Of a stretch of DNA of 64,000 bases, positions 1 to 9,711 are shown piece by piece. Each line of letters begins with the position of its first letter. Within the stretch, counting starts at the first letter, position 1. The position numbers and the translations under genes were made by a program. Origin of the DNA: an uncultured Oscillospiraceae bacterium (GTDB taxonomy: Bacteria; Bacillota; Clostridia; Oscillospirales; Oscillospiraceae); contig CAAEOT010000026.1 in assembly GCA_900757655.1 (NCBI GenBank), forward strand, positions 46,172-110,171, read 5' to 3'. A model generated the notes under the pieces. It saw only the letters and a program-made list of their open reading frames with translations. It was not told the DNA's origin and did not search any database.

Positions 1-123
1 GCGCGCGGACACGTCCGATACGGCGACGCCGAGCCGGTCGAGCACACCGGCCTCGGACAGGCTCGCGTCGATGGGGCTGGTGCTCCACGCACTGACCCAG
101 CGGCGATCGGAAAGAGATTCCAT
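1..123 (-). CDS. SGNH/GDSL-type hydrolase, N-terminal fragment (runs off the window)
   Basis: Only the first 41 codons are inside the window; the gene continues past base 1. The start is the ATG whose complement is 121-123, preceded by a GGGAGGTG ribosome binding site 8-9 bases upstream. The N-terminus contains WVSAWSTSPIDASL, which resembles the W-x-x-x-W-x-x-S-P opening common in secreted or cytoplasmic SGNH/GDSL esterases. No catalytic block is visible because the rest is missing. Family assignment is by this short motif only. Confidence 0.5.
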   Translation of the reverse strand, partial: MESLSDRRWVSAWSTSPIDASLSEAGVLDRLGVAVSDVSAR

Positions 124-250
124 GGATCGGACACCTCCCGGAAAAATTCAGAGTGTTTACAAGGTAATGCATCCCGCCCGAAAAGTCAAGCGGCGCGAAA
201 ACGAAAACCGGCAGAGCGTCCCGCTCTGCCGGTCCTTGCGTCCGGAATGC

Positions 251-502
251 TCAGCCGTGCAGGCCGTTTTCCTGGCGCTCCATGTTTTCGATGACGACGT
301 CGTGAATGTCGCCCAGGCCCGCGCAGTATTCGAGCACCTTCCAGGGCGTGTTCGTGTGGAAGTGGATCTTGATGAGGTCCTCATCGCCGACGGCCAGCAG
401 ACAGTCGCCCGCGATGTTCTGCTGGATATAGTCATGAATGGCGTCCTCGTCGAGGCCGTGTCCTTCGATGAGCAGCTGGGTGTCAAAACGGAATTCGAGC
501 AT
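251..502 (-). CDS. Small stand-alone protein resembling a segment of FakA/DAK2-family fatty acid kinase
   Basis: An 83-residue protein. The middle (about residues 31-75) reads GDCLLAVGDEDLIKIHFHTN, then PWKVLEYCAGLGDIHDVVIE and NMERQ. This closely follows the FakA (YloV) region after the DAK2 domain, where 'GDSLVVVGDDDLVKVHVHTN' and 'NMREQ' are typical. The kinase domain itself is absent. The start is supported by AAGGAGG upstream (complement of about 508-515). It lies 14 bases downstream of lepA on the same strand, so it is probably co-transcribed. Function is unknown; it could be a free FakA middle domain that binds a partner. The homology is a recognition by eye. Confidence 0.7.
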   Translation of the reverse strand: MLEFRFDTQLLIEGHGLDEDAIHDYIQQNIAGDCLLAVGDEDLIKIHFHTNTPWKVLEYCAGLGDIHDVVIENMERQENGLHG

Positions 503-516
503 GGTTTTTGTCCTCC

Positions 517-2315
<1,799 letters not shown>

Positions 2316-2319
<4 letters not shown>

Positions 2320-2627
2320 AGGGCAATCTCCTCCAGTGCGGCCCCGGCGCGGTCGGCGGCGGTGCGCACGTCCTGCACGAGCACGCGCAGCGCCTCAAGC
2401 TGTTCGGGCGTGCACGTCGGGCTCGGCGCCCGGCCGAGCAGAAAGTCCGCGCTCACGCCGTAGTAATCGCATGCCCGGCACACGAACGCCAGCCCCGGCT
2501 CGCGCGCGCCGTTTTCGTAGTGGGACAGCAGCGCCTGGCTGATCTTCAGATCGGCCGCGACCTTGCGCTGGGACAGCCCGCGCGCGTGGCGCAGCTCCGA
2601 CATGACGGCAGCAAAATTGCGTTCCAT
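2316..2627 (-). CDS. Small XRE-family helix-turn-helix regulator
   Basis: A 103-residue protein. Residues about 8-62 form a Cro/CI-type HTH (LRHARGLSQRKVAADLKISQ, then ALLSHYENGAREPGL), followed by a DYYGVSADFLLGR segment typical of single-domain XRE regulators. The last 40 residues form a short helical tail without a recognised sensor. The upstream sequence has GGAGGTGCGGC before the ATG. Its stop overlaps the lepA start (ATGA), so it heads the lepA operon and may regulate it; that is inference. Confidence 0.9.
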
Positions 2628-2721
2628 GCCGCACCTCCTGTAACATTCATGATAACGGACTGTATTTTACCACGCCCGCGCCCAAACGGCAACAACCTCT
2701 TTATAAAATCGCGCGCAAGAC

Positions 2722-2750
2722 TTGAAAAACGTCGAACGGGGTGTTACACT
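2722..2750 (+). promoter_or_regulatory. Promoter for pta, with a palindrome just downstream
   Basis: TTGAAA (2722-2727), a 17-base spacer and TACACT (2745-2750) precede pta. A palindrome follows directly at the predicted start site: TGTGAA (2758-2763), six bases, TTCACA (2770-2775). It resembles a Rex- or CRP-type half-site pair, but the spacing is two bases longer than the classical Rex box, so the binding protein is not assigned. Confidence 0.7.
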
Positions 2751-2812
2751 ATTTACTTGTGAAACCATGTTCACAGCAAACAGAAAATAGAAATATATTG
2801 GAGGAAAACACC

Positions 2813-3814
2813 ATGTTCGAAAATCTGGTTGAAGTTCTCAAAGCCAATCCGCGCAAGATCGTTTACACCGAGGGCACCGACGCCCGCATCCTCGAGTCCG
2901 CTGCCCGCCTGAAGCAGGGCGGCTTCCTGACGCCGATCCTTGTCGGCAATGTCGATGACGTGAAGGCGGCGGCCAAGGCCGGCAACTTCGACATCGAGGG
3001 TCTCGAGATCATCGACCCCGCCAACTACGACAAGATGGACGAGATGGCTCAGTGCATGTTTGACCTGCGCAAGGGCAAAATGACCATGGAAGAAGTCCGC
3101 GCCAACCTCCAGAAGGGCAACTACTTTGGCACCATGCTCGTGAAGATGGGCGTGGCCGATGCCCTGCTCGGCGGCGCGACCTACTCCACCGCGGACACCG
3201 TCCGTCCGGCGCTGCAGCTCATCAAGACCAAGAAGGGCGCCCACCTCGTGAGCTCCTGCTTCATCATGGTCCGCGGCGACGAGATGCTCGCCATGGGCGA
3301 CTGCGCCATCAACATCGACTATCAGGATACCGTCGACAAGGCCACCGGTGAGGTCACGTTCTCTGCCGCGCAGAAGCTGGCCGAGGTCGCCATCGAGACC
3401 GCCAAGACCGCCGAGACCTTCGGCATCGACCCGAAGGTCGCCATGCTGAGCTTCTCCACCAAGGGCTCCGGCAAGGGCGGCACGGTCGCGCTCAGCCACG
3501 ACGCTACGGCTATTGCCAAGGAGCTCGCGCCCGAGCTGAAGCTCGACGGCGAGATGCAGTTCGATGCGGCCGTTTCCCCGGTCGTCGGCCAGCTGAAGTT
3601 CCCCGGCTCCCCGGTCGCGGGCCATGCCAACACCTTCATCTTCCCGTGCATCGAGGCCGGCAACATCGGCTATAAGATCGCGCAGCGTCTCGGCGGCTTT
3701 GCGGCCTACGGCCCGATCCTGCAGGGCCTGAACGCGCCGATCAACGACCTGTCCCGTGGCTGCGACGCCGAGGAAGTCTACCAGATGTCCATCATCACGG
3801 CGGCTCTGGCGTAA
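2813..3814 (+). CDS. pta: Phosphate acetyltransferase
   Basis: A 333-residue protein matching the short, single-domain Pta form. It interconverts acetyl-CoA plus phosphate and acetyl-phosphate plus CoA in fermentation. The start is the ATG at 2813, behind GGAGGAAAACACC; an earlier in-frame start at 2741 overlaps the promoter. Family blocks are visible: KIVYTEGTDARILESAARLK near the N-terminus, DALLGGATYSTADTVRPALQ mid-protein, MLSFSTKGSGKGG, then a C-terminal block with SPVAGHANTFIFPCIEAGNI. No ackA is adjacent. A rho-independent terminator follows. Confidence 0.95.
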   Translation: MFENLVEVLKANPRKIVYTEGTDARILESAARLKQGGFLTPILVGNVDDVKAAAKAGNFDIEGLEIIDPANYDKMDEMAQCMFDLRKGKMTMEEVRANLQKGNYFGTMLVKMGVADALLGGATYSTADTVRPALQLIKTKKGAHLVSSCFIMVRGDEMLAMGDCAINIDYQDTVDKATGEVTFSAAQKLAEVAIETAKTAETFGIDPKVAMLSFSTKGSGKGGTVALSHDATAIAKELAPELKLDGEMQFDAAVSPVVGQLKFPGSPVAGHANTFIFPCIEAGNIGYKIAQRLGGFAAYGPILQGLNAPINDLSRGCDAEEVYQMSIITAALA

Positions 3815-3839
3815 TCGGATTTTCGTCCAAATATTGTTT

Positions 3840-3872
3840 CCGGCGCTGTTATCACAACAGCGCCGGTTTTTT
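3840..3872 (+). terminator. Rho-independent terminator after pta
   Basis: An 11-bp perfect stem (CCGGCGCTGTT / AACAGCGCCGG) with a 5-base loop is followed by six T residues. It lies between pta and tadA. Confidence 0.9.
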
Positions 3873-3889
3873 GAAAGGGGAGAGCGCCG

Positions 3890-4339
3890 GTGGAGCGCGA
3901 GGAGTATATGCGCGCGGCGCTCGGGCTCGCGCGCGAGGCGGCGGCGGACGGCGAGGTGCCGGTCGGCTGCGTGATCGCCGACAGCGCGGGGCAGATCATC
4001 GGCCGCGGCCGCAACCGCCGCGAGCGGACGCACCGGGCCGACGCCCACGCCGAGATGGAGGCCATCGCGCAGGCGTGTCAGGCGCGCGGCACATGGCGGC
4101 TCGACGGCTGTACGCTTTATGTCACACTCGAGCCGTGTCCCATGTGCGCCGGGGCGATCATCAATGCCCGCGTGCCGGCCGTTGTCTATGGCGCGAAAGA
4201 GCCGAACTTCGGCTCCTGCGGCAGCGTGCTCAACCTCTTTGAGGAGCGCTATGGCCACCACCCCGCCATCTACGGCGGCGTGCTGGCGGAGGACTGCGCG
4301 GCCGCGCTGCGCGCGTTTTTTGGCGGCCTGCGCGGATAA
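3890..4339 (+). CDS. tadA: tRNA-specific adenosine deaminase
   Basis: A 149-residue zinc deaminase that converts A34 to inosine in tRNA-Arg(ACG). The zinc and catalytic motifs are intact: DAHAEMEAI (His53, Glu55) and PCPMCAGAI (Cys83, Cys86). The GTG start at 3890 has AAGGGGAGAG at a normal distance; the next in-frame ATG (3905) would remove the first conserved residues. The gene sits between two terminators and is probably monocistronic. Confidence 0.95.
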   Translation: MEREEYMRAALGLAREAAADGEVPVGCVIADSAGQIIGRGRNRRERTHRADAHAEMEAIAQACQARGTWRLDGCTLYVTLEPCPMCAGAIINARVPAVVYGAKEPNFGSCGSVLNLFEERYGHHPAIYGGVLAEDCAAALRAFFGGLRG

Positions 4340-4378
4340 AAAAACATGCGTCCCGAACGATCGGGACGCATGTTTTTT
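4339..4378. terminator. Bidirectional terminator between tadA and the GT8 gene
   Basis: A long perfect inverted repeat (AAAAAACATGCGTCCCGA / TCGGGACGCATGTTTTTT) with a 4-base loop has A/T tracts on both sides. It serves the two convergent genes and overlaps the ends of both. Confidence 0.93.
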
Positions 4379-5180
4379 ATTTCTGAATCTCTTCCATCAG
4401 CTCGTGATAAAACACGTCGAGCACACCGACATAGTGCGGCTTCCACGGCTTGAGCCGGCCGCAGTAGTGGATGATGACCGTGTGCGCGCGCACCCAGTCG
4501 AGATCGACCGGGGCGTTTCGCAGCTCCGCGTTGTGCAGCGCGAGGATGCGGTCGCTGAGGTTATAGACCATGCTGTCGAGCAGATGCACCCGGTCGCCGT
4601 AGAGCGCGGTGAGAATGTCCTGATCCGGCAGCAGGAATACGTCCTGCTTTTCGTCGGCGAACGCGCGCACGCGCTCCATGTCCAGATCGGCCCGCAGGGC
4701 GGGGAGGTTATACAGCAGCACGCCGGTGTTGATGTACGGCGCCGCCTCGTCCATGCCCAGACGCGCGGCGTTGAGTTTTTCGAGCAGCTTGCGCGTGTGC
4801 GTGCAGGCCATGAAATACGCATCGCCGAACGGCGTCGTGTACAGCGTCGTCAGGTGGTTAATGATGATGGTGTCCGCGTCGAGGTAGAGGATGCGCTCGA
4901 GCGTGTCCGGCAGCAGCAGGGGCGCCGCGATGCGGTAGTAGATCTGGCGCGGGTAGCGCTTCGACTCCGGAAAACCGTCAAACATCGCGGGGTCGACGAA
5001 CACAAAGTGCAGCCCGACCTCGGGCAGCGCCGCGCGCACGCGCTCCTCATCGCCGTCCGTGAGGTCGGAGTGCAGGATGAACACCTCGTAGTGGCTCGCG
5101 CCGCCGTGCAGCAGCACGCTGCGCATACAGTTTAGAAACGTAGGGATGTAGCCCCCGTTGATCGCGAAGAGCAGGTTCAT
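4377..5180 (-). CDS. Family 8 glycosyltransferase
   Basis: A 267-residue protein. The start is the ATG at complement 5178-5180, behind AAGGAGGT. It has the GT8 opening MNLLFAINGGYIPTFLNCMR, a DxD metal site in ILYLDADTIII (about residues 98-108), the YINTGVLLYNL block and a C-terminal HYCGRLKPWK that provides the usual third metal-binding His. GT8 enzymes move galactose or glucose from nucleotide sugars with retention. The acceptor cannot be told; surface glycan or glycogen-like priming are possibilities. A hairpin separates it from the upstream phosphoribosyltransferase gene. Confidence 0.9.
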   Translation of the reverse strand: MNLLFAINGGYIPTFLNCMRSVLLHGGASHYEVFILHSDLTDGDEERVRAALPEVGLHFVFVDPAMFDGFPESKRYPRQIYYRIAAPLLLPDTLERILYLDADTIIINHLTTLYTTPFGDAYFMACTHTRKLLEKLNAARLGMDEAAPYINTGVLLYNLPALRADLDMERVRAFADEKQDVFLLPDQDILTALYGDRVHLLDSMVYNLSDRILALHNAELRNAPVDLDWVRAHTVIIHYCGRLKPWKPHYVGVLDVFYHELMEEIQK

Positions 5181-5202
5181 AGCGGTACCTCCTTGAAATG
5201 GC

Positions 5203-5236
5203 ACACGCGGGCGCTGCGTTGGCAGCGCCCGCGTGT
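5203..5236 (-). terminator. Strong GC hairpin between the phosphoribosyltransferase and GT8 genes
   Basis: A 15-bp perfect stem (ACACGCGGGCGCTGC and its complement) with a 4-base loop. There is no U-tract on the minus side, so it may be an intrinsic attenuator or processing hairpin and not a full terminator. Confidence 0.55.
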
Positions 5237-5251
5237 TCTGTGCGTTCCGGA

Positions 5252-5806
5252 TTACGCTTTCGGCGTGCCGTCGGGGTTGAACAGCGGCAGCTTGCCGAGC
5301 ACCGTGATGTCGGGGCGGTCGTTGGCGTCGCCCTCGGCGAGCACGGCCATCTTGCCGACGATGATGCCGCCGGCCTCGTTGACGAGCTCCTCCATCGCGC
5401 GCAGCGACTCGCCGGTCGAGATCACGTCGTCCACGATGACGATGCGCTTGCCGTGGATCAGCTCCGCGTCCGTCTGGTCGAGCACGAGCGTCTGCACGCC
5501 CTGCGTCGTGATGGACTTGACGTGCACCTGGAACACGCTGCTCATGTAGGCCTTGGCCTTCTTGCGGGCGACGAAGTATTTGTCCGCGCCGCTCTGGCGG
5601 GCCATTTCATACACCAGCGGGATGGCTTTCGCTTCGGGTGCGATCAGATAGTCATATTCCGGCGTCAGCTTGAGCAGTTCGGCCGCGCAGTGCACGGTCA
5701 GCTCCACATCGCCAAACATGACGAACGCGCCGATGTACAGGTCATCGGAGACCTTGCACAGGGGCAGATCGCGCTTTAGCCCGGCGATATCCATCTCATA
5801 TGTCAT
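5252..5806 (-). CDS. Phosphoribosyltransferase family protein (adenine/xanthine PRT-like)
   Basis: A 184-residue type I phosphoribosyltransferase. The PRPP-binding loop is VIVDDVISTGESLRAM (about residues 123-138), and the hood and first flexible loop precede it (YLIAPEAKAIPLVYEMAR). It would transfer ribose-5-phosphate from PRPP to a purine base. The length fits Apt, but the N-terminal third is unlike typical Apt, so the base is unassigned. ATG is preceded by AGGAGGAA. It has its own TTGCAT/TATAAT promoter. Confidence 0.85.
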   Translation of the reverse strand: MTYEMDIAGLKRDLPLCKVSDDLYIGAFVMFGDVELTVHCAAELLKLTPEYDYLIAPEAKAIPLVYEMARQSGADKYFVARKKAKAYMSSVFQVHVKSITTQGVQTLVLDQTDAELIHGKRIVIVDDVISTGESLRAMEELVNEAGGIIVGKMAVLAEGDANDRPDITVLGKLPLFNPDGTPKA

Positions 5807-5846
5807 TTGAAATTCCTCCTAAATAAAATAACAGGGTAACAAAAGC

Positions 5847-5874
5847 ATTATACATGATTGCCGGAAAAATGCAA
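5847..5874 (-). promoter_or_regulatory. Promoter for the phosphoribosyltransferase gene
   Basis: On the minus strand TTGCAT (5869-5874), a 16-base spacer and a perfect TATAAT (5847-5852) lie about 40 bases before the start codon. Confidence 0.75.
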
Positions 5875-6249
5875 GACTCCCGACGGCAAAAGATGTCTTT
5901 GTGTATGTGTCATATGGACGAATGTGCTTCGAATATATTTCAGTAAAGTCACCCATTCGAAAACAGAATATCAAAAATTTGGGAGTTGCCATTTTGCTAA
6001 CGCCGTCAGATTATCTAAAAAGTGGTCACGTTCGGCTGGCACAATCTATGGCATCGTCTAAAATGAACAGTTTATGAACAAAATTGCCGGAAAACAGTTG
6101 CGAATTTTGTGTTTTTAGTGTAAATTAGCAATAAGTTCATCGAGAATTTCCCACTTGCGGTTATGGATGCCCGGACGAAGCGGTTATCGTCCGGCACTAT
6201 TTGGTGGGGGAGTTCCGGGGAAAAGCAATTTGAAATTGGAGGAAAAACA
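5875..6249 (+). promoter_or_regulatory. A+T-rich intergenic region with promoter and long leader of the NSS transporter
   Basis: No gene is seen in about 375 bases. A promoter TTGCGA (6098-6103), 17 bases, TAAATT (6121-6126) is the best candidate, giving a leader of about 115 bases. The leader holds a hairpin with an 8-bp stem (CCGGACGA / TCGTCCGG, about 6171-6194) followed by a G-rich run. This may be a regulatory leader, but it matches no riboswitch class I can name. Confidence 0.5.
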
Positions 6250-7701
6250 ATGGACGAAAACAAACGTGGTTCATTTGGCAGCACAATCGGCTTTCTGCTC
6301 TCTGCCATCGGTTCTGCCGTCGGCCTTGGCAACATCTGGGGTTTCCCGTACAAGATGGGCAGATGCGGCGGCTTTACCTTCCTGATCGTTTACCTGGCTC
6401 TGGCGGCATTTGTCGGCTTCGCGATCATGCTCTCTGAGCTGGCGATCGGCCGCAGCACCGGCTTCGGTCCGGTCAACGCCTACAAGAAGGTCTCGAAGAA
6501 GTTCAAGTGGATCGGCTGGCTGGCCATCATTGCCCCGTTCCTGATCATGACCTTCTACTCGGTCCTCGGCGGCTACTGCATCTATTACATGGTCATCAAC
6601 GTCGTCGGCATGTTCAGCGGCATGCCGGACAGCAGCTCCTTCGGGGCTCTGCTCACCAACCCGTGGGCCAGCATCGGCTGCATGGTTCTGTTCATGGTCA
6701 TCTGCTATCTCATCAACCGCGGCGGTGTCGGCGGCGGCATTGAGAAGTTCAACACGATCGGCATGCCCGCACTGTTCGTCATGCTCGTCATCGTCATCAT
6801 CCGTGCCTGGACGCTTCCGAATGCGGACGTCGGCCTCAAGTATATGTTCGTCCCCGGCTACGCTCTGAAGGCGGGCTTCTTTGACAAGGCGCCCGGCTTT
6901 ATGGAAGTTCTCGCAACGGCCGGCGGCCAGATGTTCTTCTCCCTGTCTCTTGCCATGGGCGCCATGATCACCTACGGCTCCTACCTCGGCAAGAATGAGA
7001 ACCTCCCGAAAAACTCCGTCATCATCGTCATCTCCGATACCATGGTTGCCATCATGGCCGGTCTCGCCGTTATCCCGGCGGCCGTCGCCAACGGCATCGC
7101 CAAGGGCATGGCCGTCTCCGATATCAAGCTCGGCGGCCCGAACCTCCTGTTCGCCACGCTGCAGGACGTGTTCCATGACATGGGCACCATCGGCGGTATC
7201 TTCGGCCTGATCTTCTACGCCCTCGTTCTGATCGCGGCCATCTCCTCCGCCATCTCCCTGATCGAGGCGGTCTCCGTCACCTTCATCGACCACGCCAGCG
7301 CCAAGGGTCACGAGCGTGACCGCAACAAGGTGCTCGCCGTCGTCTGCCTCGCCATCACCCTGCTGGCCTGCCTCGTCGCGGTTGACGGTCTCGGCTCCAA
7401 CGGCATCGCGCCGAAGGATCTGTTCCACATCAACTCCAAGGCTGACTGGTGCGCTGACTGGCTCGACTTCATGGATATGCTCTCTGAAGGCATTGCCATG
7501 CCGCTCGGCGCCCTGCTCATGTCCATCATGGTCGGCTGGGAGATCAAGCCGAAATCCCTGTACGGCGAGATCGACAGCGGCTACAACGGCCACATCCACG
7601 GCTACTACACCTTCTGCATTAAGTACCTCTGCCCTGTGATCATGTTCTTCATCCTGCTTGTGCAGATCAGCACGTTCTTCGGTCTGGGCTGGTTCAACTG
7701 A
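6250..7701 (+). CDS. Sodium-dependent neurotransmitter:sodium symporter (NSS) family transporter
   Basis: A 483-residue membrane protein of the LeuT fold. The ATG at 6250 follows GGAGGAAAAACA. TM1 carries the unwound substrate/Na+ motif GSAVGLGNIWGFPY (about residues 20-33), and the rest is a string of hydrophobic segments (about eleven). Bacterial NSS proteins import amino acids (Leu, Trp, Tyr, Ala, Gly) with Na+. The substrate here is unknown. The gene stands alone with its own promoter and terminator. Confidence 0.93.
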   Translation: MDENKRGSFGSTIGFLLSAIGSAVGLGNIWGFPYKMGRCGGFTFLIVYLALAAFVGFAIMLSELAIGRSTGFGPVNAYKKVSKKFKWIGWLAIIAPFLIMTFYSVLGGYCIYYMVINVVGMFSGMPDSSSFGALLTNPWASIGCMVLFMVICYLINRGGVGGGIEKFNTIGMPALFVMLVIVIIRAWTLPNADVGLKYMFVPGYALKAGFFDKAPGFMEVLATAGGQMFFSLSLAMGAMITYGSYLGKNENLPKNSVIIVISDTMVAIMAGLAVIPAAVANGIAKGMAVSDIKLGGPNLLFATLQDVFHDMGTIGGIFGLIFYALVLIAAISSAISLIEAVSVTFIDHASAKGHERDRNKVLAVVCLAITLLACLVAVDGLGSNGIAPKDLFHINSKADWCADWLDFMDMLSEGIAMPLGALLMSIMVGWEIKPKSLYGEIDSGYNGHIHGYYTFCIKYLCPVIMFFILLVQISTFFGLGWFN

Positions 7702-7746
7702 TCGCAGCATCAGAAGCTTTTCGTACAACGAAACAAAACAACCGCA

Positions 7747-7776
7747 ACCGGCAGCCTTCTGGCTGCCGGTTTTTGT
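7747..7776 (+). terminator. Terminator of the NSS transporter gene
   Basis: A 10-bp stem (ACCGGCAGCC / GGCTGCCGGT) with loop TTCT is followed by TTTTGTTG. Confidence 0.88.
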
Positions 7777-7827
7777 TGTGCCATGCGCTGCGGCGGCGGT
7801 CACCGTGCAGCCCACGTTCGGACATGG

Positions 7828-7861
7828 AAAAAGCGCCGTGCAGATCGCTCTGCACGGCGCT
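7828..7861 (-). terminator. Terminator of the htrA-like gene
   Basis: A 13-bp stem (AGCGCCGTGCAGA / TCTGCACGGCGCT) on the minus strand is followed by TTTTT. It lies about 110 bases beyond the htrA stop; the stretch between holds no gene. Confidence 0.85.
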
Positions 7862-7969
7862 CTTCCGCTTGGGAAAATGAAGATGGGAGAAAGAAAAAAG
7901 AGGATTGGTAAGTTTGCGGCGGCGGGGCGGTTACCCGCCGCCGATGGACGATAGAGAAGGAGTGCGCGC

Positions 7970-9514
7970 TTACTTCGTGCTGTCGCTGGCGCGGTCGAAG
8001 GTGACGGTCAGCTTCAGCGTCTCGCCGCTGCGCGAGACGGTCAGCGTAGCGCTCTCACCAGCGGAGTACCCGCGCAGCGCGCTGCGCAGCGCATCGCCGG
8101 AGGAGACAGCCGTGTCGTCGATGGCGGTGATGATGTCGCCCGCCTTCAGGCCGGCCTTCTCGGCGCAGCTGCCGCTGTTAACGGCGTTGACATACGCGCC
8201 TTTCGGCATGTTGTAGTACTGCGCGGCGCTGTCCGGGATGGTCTGCAGCGTGATGCCGAGCTGGGCCCGGTCGGTCACGGTGCCGTTTTTCATGAGGTCG
8301 TTTGCGATGGCCACGGCGTCATTGACCGGGATGGCGAAGCCCAGACCCTCCACGCCGGAGGAACTGTATTTCGCGGTCACGATGCCGATGACCTGACCGG
8401 AGGTGTTGTACACCGGACCGCCGGAGTTGCCGGCGTTGACGGCAGCGTCGATCTGGAACATATTGATGCCGTTGTCGGTGCCGTCGGAGGTGGTGATGGT
8501 GCGGTCGAGCGCACTGATCATGCCGCTCGTCATGGTAAACTCCAGCTCGCCGAGCGGGTTGCCCACGGCGTAGACCGTGTCGCCGACGGTCATGCTGTCG
8601 CTGTCGCCGAAGGTGACGGGCGTCACGCCGGTGGCGTCGACCTTGAGCAGGGCAATGTCATTGTCCTCGTCCACGCCGACGATGGTCGCCTGATAGGTCG
8701 TGCCGTCGTAGGTGAGCACGGACACGGCGTAGCCGTACTGGTGCGCGGTGGAGATGACGTGGTAGTTCGTGAGCACATAGCCGTCATCGGTAATGAAAAA
8801 GCCGCTGCCGCAGCTCGCCTGGGAGCTGGTCTGGCCGAAGTAGTTGGTGTAGGTCACTTCCGTCGTGATGGCGACGACCTGCTTGCACGCCTGATTGTAG
8901 ATCGCAGCGGCGGAGCTCGGGTCGGAGCTGACCGGCTGCGTCACGAGCGTGCCGCCGGAGTTGGAGGCGGAGCTGCTGCCGGTCTTGCCGGAGCGGGTGA
9001 TGAGCCCCGCAATCGCGCCGCCGCCAAGGCCGCCGAGCAGCGCGCACACGAGGCACAGGCACGCGATGCGCGTGATGAGCCGCTTTTGTTCCGGCGTGCG
9101 CGCAGTCCTGGGCTTTCTCGGGCGGTGCTTGTGCTTGGGCTTCTCGGCCCAGGCGTCGTCGTTCGGCGTGTAGTAGCGCGGCGGGGTGCTGCCCGCATCG
9201 TCGCTGGGGTGGAAGTTTGCGTCCTCGTAGCTGCGCTCGGCTTCGGGGCGGACGATGTGATACGTCACGTCCTCGCTGCCGTCGATCTTTGCGCCGCAGC
9301 TCGTGCAGAAGCTCGCGCCCGGCTCGAGCGCCGCCCCGCACTGCGGGCACACGCGGCCCTGTGCGGAGCCGGTCCCGTTTGCCGCCGTCTCTGCCTGCGC
9401 GGAGGTGTTCTCCGTGCCTTCTGCCTGCGCGGAGGTGGTTTCGGTCCCTGCCTGTGCGGAAGTGGTTTCAGCTTCCGGCTGTTCGCTTTCGGGGAAATTG
9501 GAAGCGTCGTTCAT
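7970..9514 (-). CDS. Membrane-anchored HtrA/DegP-type serine protease with N-terminal zinc ribbon
   Basis: A 514-residue protein. The ATG at complement 9512-9514 follows GGGAGG. Order of parts: a low-complexity opening with three imperfect ETTSAQA-type repeats (about 15-43), a zinc ribbon CPQC...CTSC (56-73), a basic linker, one TM helix (about 146-171), a trypsin-like protease with the triad His252 (TNYHV), Asp286 (NDIALL) and Ser364 (GNSGGP), and one C-terminal PDZ domain. The topology puts the zinc ribbon inside and the protease outside, for envelope protein quality control. A cytoplasmic zinc ribbon on HtrA occurs in Clostridia but is not the classical form. Confidence 0.94.
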   Translation of the reverse strand: MNDASNFPESEQPEAETTSAQAGTETTSAQAEGTENTSAQAETAANGTGSAQGRVCPQCGAALEPGASFCTSCGAKIDGSEDVTYHIVRPEAERSYEDANFHPSDDAGSTPPRYYTPNDDAWAEKPKHKHRPRKPRTARTPEQKRLITRIACLCLVCALLGGLGGGAIAGLITRSGKTGSSSASNSGGTLVTQPVSSDPSSAAAIYNQACKQVVAITTEVTYTNYFGQTSSQASCGSGFFITDDGYVLTNYHVISTAHQYGYAVSVLTYDGTTYQATIVGVDEDNDIALLKVDATGVTPVTFGDSDSMTVGDTVYAVGNPLGELEFTMTSGMISALDRTITTSDGTDNGINMFQIDAAVNAGNSGGPVYNTSGQVIGIVTAKYSSSGVEGLGFAIPVNDAVAIANDLMKNGTVTDRAQLGITLQTIPDSAAQYYNMPKGAYVNAVNSGSCAEKAGLKAGDIITAIDDTAVSSGDALRSALRGYSAGESATLTVSRSGETLKLTVTFDRASDSTK

Positions 9515-9660
9515 GTTTTTTTGCCTCCCGGCTGTGTTGTTTTTGAAGTGTCTATATCGTAGTCGATATTTGTAACACGCGCATGAACAAAGGGCGAAGA
9601 TTTTTCGAATATTCCCAAAAGCATTTGTGAACACTGCGTCTGATTTATGAACGCGCGGCA

Positions 9661-9697
9661 AAAAACCGCCCACACATCGTCGGATGTGCGGGCGGTA
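9661..9697 (-). terminator. Terminator of the GntR-ABC operon
   Basis: A 14-bp stem (ACCGCCCGCACATC and near-perfect complement) on the minus strand runs into TTTTTT. It follows the permease stop by about 15 bases. Confidence 0.9.
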
Positions 9698-9711
9698 GGG
9701 CTTTGCGGGTG

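Noticed and set aside
2758..2775. Definite Rex operator before pta
   Set aside because: Half-sites fit but the spacing is two bases longer than the Rex consensus, so it is kept only as an unassigned palindrome.
6171..6194. CCGGACGA at the start of a hairpin upstream of the NSS transporter, similar to the opening of the guanidine-III riboswitch
   Set aside because: Only the first eight bases agree; the pseudoknot partners of that riboswitch are absent and the element is a plain hairpin.
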